Source: Deinococcus depolymerans (GTDB lineage Bacteria > Deinococcota > Deinococci > Deinococcales > Deinococcaceae). From it: a stretch of 64,000 nt of DNA. The position numbers and the translations under genes are program-made. The notes under the pieces are model-generated. The model did no database searches and had not been told where the DNA came from. It saw only the letters and a list, made by a program, of their open reading frames with translations. The stretch lies in contig NZ_BAAADB010000012.1 of NCBI RefSeq assembly GCF_039522025.1, positions 62,001-126,000 of the forward strand, in the 5' to 3' direction. This document shows, in pieces, positions 9,601-17,841 of this stretch. Each line of letters starts with the position of its first letter. Position 1 is the stretch's first letter.

Positions 9601-12600
9601 TCCGCCAGGGCGCCGTCAATGGCGTCCACCTGCGGGCCATTGCCGGCCGCTGCCGCCTGGGCGCGCTCCACCTGCAGCGTCCGCTGAAGGGTGGCGATTT
9701 CCGCGCCTGTCGCGGTGTCCAGCGCCTGCAATCGTTGCGCCAGGGCGCGCCTGTAGAGGGCGAGCCGCTGCGTCTGAATACGCTCCTCGGCGGCCAGGAC
9801 GCGACGGTCCCGGTCCGTACGCTCCGACGTTTCCAGCGCCTCGAGTTCCAGCAGGTAGGTGCGCCGGGCGGCCCCCTCCAGCTGCTGACGCTGGGCGCCA
9901 GCGCCCAGCGCGTCTTTCAGCTGCACGTTCAATGCCTGAAGCAGCTGCGCCCGCTGACGTTGACCGGCCAGGCGCGCCTCGTTCTCCTGCAGGCGCAGCA
10001 CCTGGGCGGCATACCGCTGCTCAATGGCCAGTTTCTGCTCAGCCGCGTCGCCGGTCACGGCCAGCTCACGGTCCCGCTGACGCTCCAGTTCACTCAGGGC
10101 CGCGGCGTTCGACCGCACCTGCGCGTCCAGTTCGCCGCTGAGCGCCACCTGTACCTGCCGCAGCCGGTCGTCAGTCAGGCGGGCGGTCTCCTGACGGGCT
10201 TTCTCCCGGACACCCGCGACTGCCGCGCTCTGCAACGTCTCCAGGCGCGTGACTTCCTGCAGAAGGTCGCTTTTCTGTGTGGCCGTCAGGCCCGGCAGGG
10301 CCGCGTTCCCGCGGGCCACCGCCAGCTGCTGGGCGTAGGCGGCCTTGACGTCCTCGACTTGCTGGTCGAGTTCCGCGCGGCGCCGCGCCGTCTCGTCCTG
10401 GATGAGGCTGTTCTTCGTGGCCTGCACTTCACGCTCCAGCCGCAGGCGCTCCTGGCCCTGCCGGTCGAGCTCGCGGGTGATGACGGCGGTGACTTCCGCT
10501 TCCCGTTGCGCGTCCAGGGCCGCCCGGCCGGTCTGGTAGTCGGCCTTGGCGGTGTCGAGTTTCCCGGACGGCAGCTGGAAGGGCGCCTTGAACTTGACGA
10601 GCAGGTCGTCGAAGGCCTCCCCGAGTTTGCCGAGTTCCCGGGCCAGTTCCGTCTGGCCTTCCAGTTTCAGGTTGACTTTCCGGTCCTCCAGTTCCCGGGT
10701 CAGGTCTTTCAGGGCGAGACCCTGCTGCCGGATGACTTCCAGGCTGGCGACGCGGGCGGCGTTGGCTTTGGCGAGCCCGTCCGCTGCCTTGCGTTCGGCA
10801 ATCCCGGCTTCCAGGGTGGCGTCCGTGGCGTCGTGAGTGGCCAGCGCCTTCTGCTGCTGCGCTTCCTCGGCCTCCCGCGCTTCACGGATGAGTTTCGGGT
10901 CGGCGCCGTACAGCTGAACGGCGAGGAAGTCCTGCACCTTGTCTCCAACTGTGGTGGTGGCGTCCCCGAAAAGCTTCAGGTTGTTGATCCATTCGCCGAT
11001 CTTCCAGCCGGCGAACGCCGCTCCGGCAATCAGGCCAGCCTGCCCGAACACGCCGAGCTTCGTTACGATGTTCACCAGGCCGCCATTGAACCGGGTCAGC
11101 AACGCGCCCGCCTGTCCCACCTGAGGGAGGAAGCTGCCGGGAATGGCACTGGCGAAGCGGGTCAGGCCGCCCGTGGCGGCGGCTGTTCCCGTCAGGAACG
11201 CCTTCCAGCCGCCTGCCGTCTGAACGGCCTGCAGGAGAGCGGAACTGACGGCCGCGGCCTTGAGCGCCGCCGAGAGCTTCAGGACGGCCGTTGCGGCCAG
11301 CCCAGCCCCTCCGGCCACCAGCGCGAACTGCACCGCGCCGTTCTGGCCCAGCTTGTCGAGGTTCGCGATGAGGTCGGAGGTGCCGCGGGTGAGGTCCGTC
11401 AGGACCGGCAGGAATTTCAGGCCGAACTCGATCTGAAACGCCTCTGCGGCGGCCGCGTACTCCTGCTGCGCGAACCCGAAGGTTTTCCGCTGTTTCTCGA
11501 AGGCCTCGTCTGTCGCGCCGGCTGATTGCCGGATCTGATCGAGGGCTTTCGCGAAGCGGGGGCCTCCGTCCGTGCCGGTCAGGGTGAAGATGGCGTTCAC
11601 GGCTTCCGTGGAACCGAACAGTTGGCCGAGCAGCGCCGCGTTCCCGTTGGTGGCCGCGGCCACGCTGTTCAGGAAGGCCGCCCAGCCCTGCCCTTGCAGG
11701 GCGGCCGCGTTGAAGTTCAGGCCCAGTTCCTTGGCGAGCTCCTTCGCTTCGGCGCTGGGCTTCAGGACGTTATCGAGTGCGGCCGAGATGCCGGTCACGG
11801 CCTGCTCGGCGGGCACGCCGCTGGCCGTCAGGGCGGCCGCGCTGGCCGACAGTTCCTCCAGTGAGACACCGAGGGTCTTCGCCTTCGGGAACACCTCGCC
11901 CATCGAGGAGGCGATCTGCCCGAAGGTGATTTTCCCGACCGAGGTGGTCTTGAAGAACACGTCACTGACGTGCTGCGCGTTCTCGACGGACAGGCCGTAG
12001 GCGTTCAGGGCGCTGGTGATCACGTCCGCAGCGACTTTCACGTCGGTCAGGCCGGCGCTGGCCGCCTTGGCGCTGGTGCGGGTCAGGTCGTTGATTTTCG
12101 CGATGCTGGTGGCGCCTTCCACGCCGGCGCCGACCACGTCGTAACTGGCCTTGACGAGTTCCTGCGCGCTTTTACCGACGCCGGGCGCAATTTCAAGCAG
12201 TCCGGCACCCAGTTCGGTCAGTTGCGCTTCGGTCAGGTCGCTTTCCGTGCCGATCGCCGCCAGGCCCTTCTGGAACTCGGCGGCTTTCGGCACGGCCACG
12301 GCCAGGGCGGCCGTCAGGGCCGTCACGCCGGCCGCCGTGACGCCGAGAATGCCGGCCAGCTGATCGAAGCCGTTCCCGGCCGCCGCCGCGTCGTCGCCGG
12401 CCGTGGCGGCGGCGGCGCCCGCTGCGCCTGTGGCGGTGGTAGCGGCGGCGGCCGCTGCGGGCAGTTCGGTCAGTTTGGCACTGGCCTTCTCGAACCCGGC
12501 GGACAAGCCCTCGAAGGCCGGGGCGATGTTGAGGGCGGCCTCCACGTCGGCGGTCACGTCACTGACTGCGGCCGTTGCGGCGGGCCTGGCTGCGGCGAAC

Positions 12601-13439
12601 GCCTTGCTGAACAGGTCCGGCACGTCGCCGAGGCTGCCTTCCAGTCCCAGAAGCAGCGGCGCGGCCAGCGCGTCAGCACTGGCCGGCGCGCCGGCGGCCT
12701 GAGCGAAGGCGTTGGGGACGCTGTGGCCGATGCCGCGAACCGCTGCCAGCAGGGCGTCCTGGCGGTTCTTGAAGCCGGACAGGAGGCCTTCCATGATGAA
12801 CTGCCCGATTTCTTCCATGACCCGTGACGGACTCTGGATGCGCAGGCGTTTTTTCAAGGTGGAGACGATCTCGTCGGAGAGCGCCTCGGAATCGTCCGCC
12901 ACTTGCGGCCGCCCGCGCGTCATGGCGCGGGAGAGACCGTCGATCACGAACTGCCCGACCGTGCTGGCCGCCGCTCCGGCCGGGCCGCCCAGGTTGCCGA
13001 GCGCGTCGATGATGCCGACGCTGGTGTTGAACGCGAACCCGCCCTTCGTGACCTCCCCCCGCGCCTGATCCATGGTCCGCTGGGCCTGCGCGGCGGCGGC
13101 CGTGGCGCTCAGGACCGTGTCGATGCTGGCGTCCTCCGCAGTGGCGAGTTTCAGCAGCTCGTCCCGTAACCGCCGGGCTGACGTGGCCGTCTCGTCGTCC
13201 GTGAGCACCTGCGTCTGCCAGGCGTTCCGGGTGGCGCGGACGGTCTGTCCCAGCGTCCTGACCTGATCGTCCAGTTCGCTCAGCTGACGGCCGCCACTGC
13301 CGTTTACGCGCAGGGCCGGCACTTGGATGGGCGTACCGGTCTGAATGGCGAAGGCCTTCTTGAGGCGCTCTTCGACGAGATCGGCTTTTTTCAGCACGTC
13401 GCTGATGTCCAGCAGCGCGCGGTCGGTGTAGTCGGCCAT
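6618..13439 (-). CDS. Tail tape measure protein (TP901 type)
   Basis: A 2273-residue protein, the largest in the window. Residues of about 380-650 match the TP901 tape-measure core in style (FQKGLAAIGTESDLT, ELVKASYDVVGAGVEGA, ITFGQIASSMGEVFPKA). Hydrophobic, possibly membrane-inserting stretches follow at about 700-850. The remaining 1400 residues are almost entirely charged alpha-helical coiled coil rich in Glu, Arg, Gln and Ala. Tape measure length scales with tail length in siphoviruses, so a long tail (roughly 340 nm at 0.15 nm per residue) is predicted. Confidence 0.93.
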   Translation of the reverse strand: MADYTDRALLDISDVLKKADLVEERLKKAFAIQTGTPIQVPALRVNGSGGRQLSELDDQVRTLGQTVRATRNAWQTQVLTDDETATSARRLRDELLKLATAEDASIDTVLSATAAAAQAQRTMDQARGEVTKGGFAFNTSVGIIDALGNLGGPAGAAASTVGQFVIDGLSRAMTRGRPQVADDSEALSDEIVSTLKKRLRIQSPSRVMEEIGQFIMEGLLSGFKNRQDALLAAVRGIGHSVPNAFAQAAGAPASADALAAPLLLGLEGSLGDVPDLFSKAFAAARPAATAAVSDVTADVEAALNIAPAFEGLSAGFEKASAKLTELPAAAAAATTATGAAGAAAATAGDDAAAAGNGFDQLAGILGVTAAGVTALTAALAVAVPKAAEFQKGLAAIGTESDLTEAQLTELGAGLLEIAPGVGKSAQELVKASYDVVGAGVEGATSIAKINDLTRTSAKAASAGLTDVKVAADVITSALNAYGLSVENAQHVSDVFFKTTSVGKITFGQIASSMGEVFPKAKTLGVSLEELSASAAALTASGVPAEQAVTGISAALDNVLKPSAEAKELAKELGLNFNAAALQGQGWAAFLNSVAAATNGNAALLGQLFGSTEAVNAIFTLTGTDGGPRFAKALDQIRQSAGATDEAFEKQRKTFGFAQQEYAAAAEAFQIEFGLKFLPVLTDLTRGTSDLIANLDKLGQNGAVQFALVAGGAGLAATAVLKLSAALKAAAVSSALLQAVQTAGGWKAFLTGTAAATGGLTRFASAIPGSFLPQVGQAGALLTRFNGGLVNIVTKLGVFGQAGLIAGAAFAGWKIGEWINNLKLFGDATTTVGDKVQDFLAVQLYGADPKLIREAREAEEAQQQKALATHDATDATLEAGIAERKAADGLAKANAARVASLEVIRQQGLALKDLTRELEDRKVNLKLEGQTELARELGKLGEAFDDLLVKFKAPFQLPSGKLDTAKADYQTGRAALDAQREAEVTAVITRELDRQGQERLRLEREVQATKNSLIQDETARRRAELDQQVEDVKAAYAQQLAVARGNAALPGLTATQKSDLLQEVTRLETLQSAAVAGVREKARQETARLTDDRLRQVQVALSGELDAQVRSNAAALSELERQRDRELAVTGDAAEQKLAIEQRYAAQVLRLQENEARLAGQRQRAQLLQALNVQLKDALGAGAQRQQLEGAARRTYLLELEALETSERTDRDRRVLAAEERIQTQRLALYRRALAQRLQALDTATGAEIATLQRTLQVERAQAAAAGNGPQVDAIDGALADLSRQGLGNLKAFKVALGDTRTTVAGLRRDLNTLNQTPLEAAVRSAVAPVDAALQSALRQLGALRSAYRNVVAPTAVQAGLFRAQEAQLTGIVAEATAQRTKLKVDAEARFRQEVLKSEQARGEAEVRLAERLARTDADLAAVRAGNLRNLLGSLSQLDARINSSTGDIDRNALVAERASLYGQILDLQETMDRAPLDAEARRLSTLKVERDQQLELAGLADNSVVTGKAALEQARQDLALAEQRLAVARTSAQYDEAATGRASAITAVSQAQRALSQARLADEDRRLSALQAQVKAEADLSGLSSDAVASKRLELAFTVQNLRETERRTGQAQELLLTDEQLTALQERRTQLLTQQATQARELARLQVDALRAQVDFSEAATRSALTRSRAAGDQVALARVDLAATRERLRLNGQEQAAAAAQNLSDGERLDLQKTQLDLLAQEAEGVKKLAAAERARVELQRALRDALDSLQTAAQGQGGDTGLTRTQAQLTRTQLKLREAEADADSLLLTLERTGGALGWEEAEQGRARVDALTGAISEYRASLNAVADAYDEQISGLDSVIDATSRLSDLSRAGDTSDRTAAAFTLQVAETRRQQALADTNRLLSDQSATYEQIAAAAGRVAQTEQDRATTLNATVQSLGEDFLKRVAQDPNANSNQLADALRQAGVDSTRRIDLINRLRRGEKDALKDVQTVISDEAGRQLDQLRQRALKGLGEIEQLRAQSFQARADAARQFDEYARLSSAVRIADAGFNELEATQLAAVTRQEELQQLIAKTSAVNPNAIRRNEAQRTLKAENDALALQARLRLNLADVTKVTRGDVADQRDINREIQKAVALASDPGLQAAQVKADTARQTAVLKALAPLQQQLDQERAAATAKFTQAALNAVTLPDFTAQAAQAGAGAGQAFVDSFLARLTAGLSRPVSVAVTGRLPGGSSDLNGARTITNTFNFITHVGGKSVPTSQEMIAIAERVFTQKVNSAVTVRAWTGGC

Positions 13440-13480
13440 GGGTGTCGTCCTTTGCGCCTCGCCGGCCCGGCGTGGTGGGC

Positions 13481-13486
13481 TAGGGT
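13481..13486 (+). promoter_or_regulatory. Leaderless-type -10 box
   Basis: TAGGGT followed by exactly 6 nt and then the GTG start at 13493. No convincing -35 element is visible. Confidence 0.45.
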
Positions 13487-13492
13487 GGGTGC

Positions 13493-13852
13493 GTGAGTGA
13501 TCTCCGGACCCCTGCGGCGAGACGTGGAATGAGAAGTGATGTCGGGTGCGGGCTCCTGGCGTTCGCGCTGCTGACTTCCGGCACGGGAGCGTGGTGGATC
13601 AGCCGCGAGAACGTGGGGCGTCCGGCGCGGCAGGCGCAGGCGGTCGAGGCGCGTTGCGCAGCGGCGATTAAGGAGCGGCTGGGCGTGGTGACCCTCCGTG
13701 GGGACGCAGCGCCCATCAAGACCGGGGACGGCTGGACCTGGATGACGACGGCGACCGGAACTGACACCAACCGGGTGTTCTGCCTGATCCGGGGCGAGGA
13801 CGCCGCGCCGCAACTGGTCGTCGGGGACGCGGCAGGGAAGATCGGTCCCTGA
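13493..13852 (+). CDS. Small membrane-anchored/secreted protein (moron candidate)
   Basis: A 119-residue protein on the opposite strand to all surrounding tail genes, placed between the tape measure start (13,439) and the next tail gene (13,856). The N-terminus has a charged stretch followed by a hydrophobic segment (CGLLAFALLTSGTGAWW), so it is probably a signal anchor. The C-terminal 80 residues look soluble. A TAGGGT box 6 nt before the GTG suggests its own leaderless promoter and expression in the lysogen. Function unknown; a lysogenic-conversion role is inferred from arrangement only. Confidence 0.65.
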   Translation: MSDLRTPAARRGMRSDVGCGLLAFALLTSGTGAWWISRENVGRPARQAQAVEARCAAAIKERLGVVTLRGDAAPIKTGDGWTWMTTATGTDTNRVFCLIRGEDAAPQLVVGDAAGKIGP

Positions 13853-13855
13853 GGG

Positions 13856-14329
13856 TCACTGCCAGGCGTCGGCCATCACGGCGTTCAGGCGCTCGCGCGT
13901 GAGGGTCCGGGCGTAGGTGATGGCCGGTCCGATGAACGGTCCTGGCAGGAGGTACGCCTTGCCGCTGCGGCCGAGGCGCAGCAGGCCCCCGCGCGGCAGG
14001 GTGTTCAGGTGAACCTGCCGCTGCTCCTCGCTGAGCGCGTACGGGCCAGTCCCGAGCTCCACGAAACTCGCGTGGTTGGCCCGGTCGCCCACCACGATGC
14101 CCAGAGAGGACGCGTTGGCGTTCGAGTCGGCGTAGATCCCGCGGAGCAGTTCCCGGGTCCGTTCGTACTGACCGGGTTCCGTCGAGTAGACGTTGGCCAT
14201 GGCGCCGCGCTGGGCGTGCAGCAGGCCAGTGCGGGCGCCCTGCGCGGCGAGCGCGGGAAGAGCGCGGCTGATCTCGCGTGCCCGCCGGCGCCACAGGTCC
14301 CGGCGGGCACGTTCCACTTTCACTTTCAT
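13856..14329 (-). CDS. Tail completion-like minor protein (gp10-like)
   Basis: A 157-residue protein. The motif pattern N-terminal helix (RRDLWRRRAREIS), NHASFVELGTGPY, and a C-terminal FIGPAITYARTLTRERLN is typical of the HK97 gp10-like family involved in neck or tail completion. Its location between the tail chaperones and the tape measure, rather than next to the connectors, is unusual. Confidence 0.65.
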   Translation of the reverse strand: MKVKVERARRDLWRRRAREISRALPALAAQGARTGLLHAQRGAMANVYSTEPGQYERTRELLRGIYADSNANASSLGIVVGDRANHASFVELGTGPYALSEEQRQVHLNTLPRGGLLRLGRSGKAYLLPGPFIGPAITYARTLTRERLNAVMADAWQ

Positions 14330-14336
14330 GCGGGGG

Positions 14337-14672
14337 TCACCTCAGCAGTTCACTGGCCAGTCGGCGGTTTTCGAGTTGTTTCCTGCGCCGGGCTTCGTCC
14401 GGGCGTTCCGTGACGGGCAGGCCGTCGCCCAAGCGCCGCAGGCGCCACAGGTGCTGTTCGTACGGCCGGTCCACCACGCGCCAGGATCGGGTGTCGGCGG
14501 GCATGGCCCCCTCCACCTGTTGCCCGCGGTTGATTTCGTTCGACGCGGCCCGGTCTTCCAGGTAATCGGCGCGGTTCGCGAAGTGCAGGCGCTGCAGCGC
14601 GGCAATGCGGTCACGCAGCGCGGCGGGCGGCGTGGCCTGCACCTCTGACCAGGGCAGGTACGCCAGGGCCAT
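14337..14672 (-). CDS. Second tail assembly chaperone ORF candidate (GT-like)
   Basis: A 111-residue, highly charged helical protein rich in Arg and Glu. It starts 5 nt after the stop of the first chaperone-like gene and is in the -1 frame relative to it, with the frame open across the junction. It sits where the T part of the G/GT chaperone pair is found in long-tailed phages. It may be translated alone from ATG 14,672 or as a frameshift fusion; the sequence alone does not decide. Confidence 0.55.
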   Translation of the reverse strand: MALAYLPWSEVQATPPAALRDRIAALQRLHFANRADYLEDRAASNEINRGQQVEGAMPADTRSWRVVDRPYEQHLWRLRRLGDGLPVTERPDEARRRKQLENRRLASELLR

Positions 14673-14677
14673 TTGGA

Positions 14678-15052
14678 TCAGGTCCCGGGTGGGGGACTGC
14701 TCAGCGCCGCCTCCTGCCGCTGGTGCGCAGCCAGCCTCAGCCTCAGGAACTTTCCCACCAGATCACCCAGGCCGTTCACTTCCCAGATGGCCTCAACGAG
14801 GTCCGGCAGGTCGCAGGCGCGCAGCAGTTCATGGTCTTCCGGGCGGTGCAGGCTGAAGCGTACGGTGCGTTCCATCAGGCGCAGGGCGTCCACGTCCGGC
14901 AGGTCTGTGACCTCTCCCTTGATGCGGGCGGTGAAGCTTTCGAGCATGCCCATGAACTCGGCGCTGCGGGCGGCCATGTCCGCGAACGCCCACGCCTGAA
15001 CGGTCACGGTGACGCCGGAACGGAGGGGCACGGTTTTCTGGTAGGGACTCAT
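14678..15052 (-). CDS. Tail assembly chaperone (G-like)
   Basis: A 124-residue protein directly downstream of the major tail protein and upstream of the second chaperone ORF. It contains a small predicted beta N-terminus (QKTVPLRSGVTVTV) followed by helices, like other tail assembly chaperones. Such proteins coat the tape measure during tail assembly. Family assignment is by gene order and size. Confidence 0.6.
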   Translation of the reverse strand: MSPYQKTVPLRSGVTVTVQAWAFADMAARSAEFMGMLESFTARIKGEVTDLPDVDALRLMERTVRFSLHRPEDHELLRACDLPDLVEAIWEVNGLGDLVGKFLRLRLAAHQRQEAALSSPPPGT

Positions 15053-15135
15053 GAATCTCCTTGAAAGGATGCGTCTCGTGTTGGCAGGAGGACGCCGCCC
15101 GGCTCAACCGAACCGGGCGGCCGCGTTGGCGGGGG

Positions 15136-15966
15136 TTAGGTGCCCTGGACGTACTGCACGAGGCTGGTGGCGATCAGGTTCACGATTTCTTCCACGCGGG
15201 CATTCGGCACGTCGTACACGACGCCGTCGGGTTTGGCCGTGCCGAAGTCGCCGAGGACGGCGGGCGGCACCCAGCCGAGGTTGGTGGTGCTGGTCATCTC
15301 GAACTCGTACCCGTCAAAGTCCTGGATGGTCACTTCTTGCGTGCCCTGGACGTTCGCGTTCGGGAAGACGCGGATGAGGCTGCGGCTGCCGTCTCCTTCC
15401 TCGGTGCTCAGGACGACGATGAACGCGCCTTCGCCGATGCTGCCGTCGTTGCTGTAGGCCAGGACGGCGTTCTCGTCGGTGGTGCCGGCGTCCACGAAGC
15501 TGGCCGTGCCGCTGGTGACCGTCAGGCCCTTCTGGGTGGGCCAGGCGGGCGCGGCGGCGGCACTTTCGCCGGGGACGGTCACGCGGTACAGGCGGCCGCC
15601 CGCTTCGACGAGGTCGCCGGTGGCGTAGGCGTGGGTGCTCTGGAAGGCGCTGGCGTCGGCGGGCGTGACGATGGCCTGCGTGCCGAGGTACCACTCGCGC
15701 ACGGCGCTGTCGCCGGTGGCGCTGGTCTGGAAGGTGAGCTTGAAGGTGCTCTCGTCGAGGACTTCCTTGTAGGTTTTCGTGCGGCCCTTGCGGTTGCCTT
15801 TGAGGGTTTTCTTGGTGTCCTCGCGGCTGGGGGTGACGCTTTCGATCACGCCGAAGTCCGTGAACTTCCCGCCGTCGCCCTTGCGGATGCCGTGGATTTC
15901 GCGGCCGGCGGTGATGATCTTCTCGCTGCTGAGCACGTCGGGGTTGCGTTTCAGGTTCGTGTTCAT
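15136..15966 (-). CDS. Major tail (tube) protein
   Basis: A 276-residue protein in the tail-tube position, between the neck genes and the tail chaperones. The N-terminal 100 residues have the tube-domain style (KFTDFGVIESVTPSRE, then TFKLTFQTSATGDSAVREWY). Residues of about 115-150 form a carbohydrate-binding-like insert (HAYATGDLVEAGGRLYRVT) that is common as a surface decoration. An 80-bp spacer separates it from the chaperone gene, allowing higher expression. Confidence 0.8.
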   Translation of the reverse strand: MNTNLKRNPDVLSSEKIITAGREIHGIRKGDGGKFTDFGVIESVTPSREDTKKTLKGNRKGRTKTYKEVLDESTFKLTFQTSATGDSAVREWYLGTQAIVTPADASAFQSTHAYATGDLVEAGGRLYRVTVPGESAAAAPAWPTQKGLTVTSGTASFVDAGTTDENAVLAYSNDGSIGEGAFIVVLSTEEGDGSRSLIRVFPNANVQGTQEVTIQDFDGYEFEMTSTTNLGWVPPAVLGDFGTAKPDGVVYDVPNARVEEIVNLIATSLVQYVQGT

Positions 15967-15969
15967 GGG

Positions 15970-16410
15970 TTACCTCGGGTGCGCGCTGCGCACGCTGAAC
16001 TGCTGGGTGATCCGGACGCTGGTACCGTGGCGTTCGGTGCGGGGCGGGACGATCAGGCGGATGGGTCCGCCCGTGCGGGGGGTGCCGCCAATGGCTTGCC
16101 GGACGAGCCGCGCGAGGGCGCTCGCGGCCTGTTCGGTGGGGGCGATGGTGTCGATGGTGGCCCAGTGCTCGTCGAACACCCCGGACGTGGTGCCGACGGG
16201 TTGCAGGTCGTGCAGCTGCACGTACCCGCCCGGGGCTTTCTGCCGCAGGTAGACGTGCAGGCCGCGCTCCCCGTTCAGGACGAGGGTGCCGGTGGCGTCC
16301 TCCTGTTCCCACTCGGCGGGTACCAGGAACTCCTCGGGCGGCAGCACGGGCACCGTGCCGGGTAGGGCGGCCTTCAGGCGGCGGGCGAGATCGTCGAGCA
16401 TTCCCGTCAC
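15970..16410 (-). CDS. Tail terminator / neck protein candidate
   Basis: A 146-residue protein between head-tail connectors and the tail tube gene, the usual place of the tail terminator. The GTG at 16,410 overlaps the upstream stop (GTGA), which suggests coupling; an ATG three codons later (16,401) is an alternative. The N-terminus (MLDDLARRLKAALP) is amphipathic, followed by alternating beta segments. No catalytic motif was seen. Confidence 0.6.
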   Translation of the reverse strand: MTGMLDDLARRLKAALPGTVPVLPPEEFLVPAEWEQEDATGTLVLNGERGLHVYLRQKAPGGYVQLHDLQPVGTTSGVFDEHWATIDTIAPTEQAASALARLVRQAIGGTPRTGGPIRLIVPPRTERHGTSVRITQQFSVRSAHPR

Positions 16411-16781
16411 CGCCTCAGGAGGCACAGGGCGATGGCCTGCCCGGTGAAGTCGCTCGGCTGGGACCAGCTGCGGACCTCCAAGCGGCCGCCGTCCCAGGGG
16501 TCTGCGAGGACCGCGCCTTCGGGTGGGCGGGCGTCGTCCGGGTGGACGGTCAGGACCCGCACGTCCCGGAACGCCGCCCCCGCCGCCGTGGCGAAGGCCT
16601 CGGCAGCGGCCACCTGATCCCGGCTGCCTTTCACGGGGTCCTGGACGCTGAACCGGCACAGGTACTCGCGCGTCCGGCCGTTCTGCTCCCGCGTGAACGT
16701 GCCCTGATGCCGGTAGATCACGTCCGCGTTGGCGCGCAGCCTGGACTGCGCCCGCGCCCGGATTGCGTCGACGCGGCTCAT
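16407..16781 (-). CDS. Head-tail connector / neck protein
   Basis: A 124-residue protein in the connector block, overlapping both neighbours by 4 nt. The central part (REYLCRFSVQDPVKGSRDQV) and C-terminal beta pattern resemble small neck proteins that join head and tail. Assignment is mainly from gene order. Confidence 0.55.
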   Translation of the reverse strand: MSRVDAIRARAQSRLRANADVIYRHQGTFTREQNGRTREYLCRFSVQDPVKGSRDQVAAAEAFATAAGAAFRDVRVLTVHPDDARPPEGAVLADPWDGGRLEVRSWSQPSDFTGQAIALCLLRR

Positions 16782-17194
16782 TCGTACCCGTCCCAGTCCA
16801 CGCCCCAGCCGTCCACGCTGGGAAGGAACGCCCCCAGGCTCATGGGCTGCGTGGCGACCTCCTGGCGCAGCGTGTCGGCCAGTGCCAGCCAGCGGGCGGC
16901 GGCAGCGGCGGTCTTCGAAGTGTTGGCGAAGTATTCCTCCTCGAACCCGTCCACCTTGAACCGCTTGACTTTCGGAGTGCCGTCCCCGTCCGGGGTGTCC
17001 TGCGCGGCAGCGGCTGCGGCCGTCAGGACGTCCGCCGCGACCAGCCGGACACTGCGGCGCACGCGGTAGGCGCGCACCACATTTACCTGCCCGGTCTGGA
17101 GCGCCGCGTGGTACGCCCAGGCGTCCGGGCCGACCATGACTTCCAGTTCGTCCTGCACCTCCTGGGGCAGCACGTCAGGCTCCGGAGCGGTCAC
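16778..17194 (-). CDS. Head-tail adaptor candidate
   Basis: A 138-residue, mostly alpha-helical acidic protein with a GTG start, located immediately after the capsid-associated genes. The helical, Ala-rich core and location match gp6/gp15-type adaptors that bind under the portal. It overlaps the next gene by 4 nt. No diagnostic motif. Confidence 0.55.
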   Translation of the reverse strand: MTAPEPDVLPQEVQDELEVMVGPDAWAYHAALQTGQVNVVRAYRVRRSVRLVAADVLTAAAAAAQDTPDGDGTPKVKRFKVDGFEEEYFANTSKTAAAAARWLALADTLRQEVATQPMSLGAFLPSVDGWGVDWDGYE

Positions 17195-17197
17195 GGG

Positions 17198-17773
17198 TCA
17201 CTCCTCGTTGACGGTGAGGGGGGCGAGCTTGCGGATCTCGGCGAGGCGGCTGTCGCCGATGCCGCTGAGGTCCTTCAGGGTCTCGTCGTCGGCGTAACGG
17301 ACGCTGTCGAGGGTGTAGTACCCGTTGTCGAACAGCACCTTACGGCTGGGGAACGTGGTGGGCAGCAGCTCGCCCACCACTTCGCGGTACTCGGTCAGGG
17401 CCGCCACGTCTGCCGGATCCGCAGCGGCGGCGCGCGCCTGGGTCAGCTGGGCTTCCGTCTCGCGGAGTGCCTGCTGCGCCGTGGTCAGCGCCCGGTGCAG
17501 CTCGTCGCGGTCCCGCTGCACGCGACCGAACTCCTCGGCGGTGTACGTCTGCTCACCCTGGGCGGGCGCGGGAGCCGTGGCCGGAGCGGTCGCCGGGGTG
17601 GTCTGTTCGCCCGGCTGGACGTTGCGGATTTCCGCCCCTTCGGTGTCTTTCAGCATGCCCTTGCGCGCGGCCTTCTCGTAATCGAAGTCCGCCACGTTGC
17701 CGGGCACGACGTCGCCGGGTTGCAGCCACTGACCGCCGATGTACAGGCCGGTGGGGGTGATGAGGTTCTTCAT
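17198..17773 (-). CDS. Capsid-associated protein with C-terminal helix-hairpin-helix
   Basis: A 191-residue protein. The ATG at 17,773 (MKNLITPTG) is preferred because a GGAG Shine-Dalgarno lies just upstream and its opening resembles that of the nearby cement protein (MKNLKN). Residues 20-60 form a small domain (QWLQPGDVVPGNVADF), then an Ala/Pro/Thr-rich linker, a coiled coil (about 85-130), and a C-terminal helix-hairpin-helix-like motif (LKDLSGIGDSRLAEI). It could be a head minor protein; function is unproven. Confidence 0.6.
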   Translation of the reverse strand: MKNLITPTGLYIGGQWLQPGDVVPGNVADFDYEKAARKGMLKDTEGAEIRNVQPGEQTTPATAPATAPAPAQGEQTYTAEEFGRVQRDRDELHRALTTAQQALRETEAQLTQARAAAADPADVAALTEYREVVGELLPTTFPSRKVLFDNGYYTLDSVRYADDETLKDLSGIGDSRLAEIRKLAPLTVNEE

Positions 17774-17841
17774 GGTGCTCCTGGGTGGCCCCATACCCTG
17801 GGGCCAGGGGTCAAGACAGCGAGAAGAAGAGAGGTTGCAGA

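Noticed and set aside
9735..11525. Second long plus-strand frame opposite the tape measure
   Set aside because: Same antisense artefact of the real minus-strand gene.
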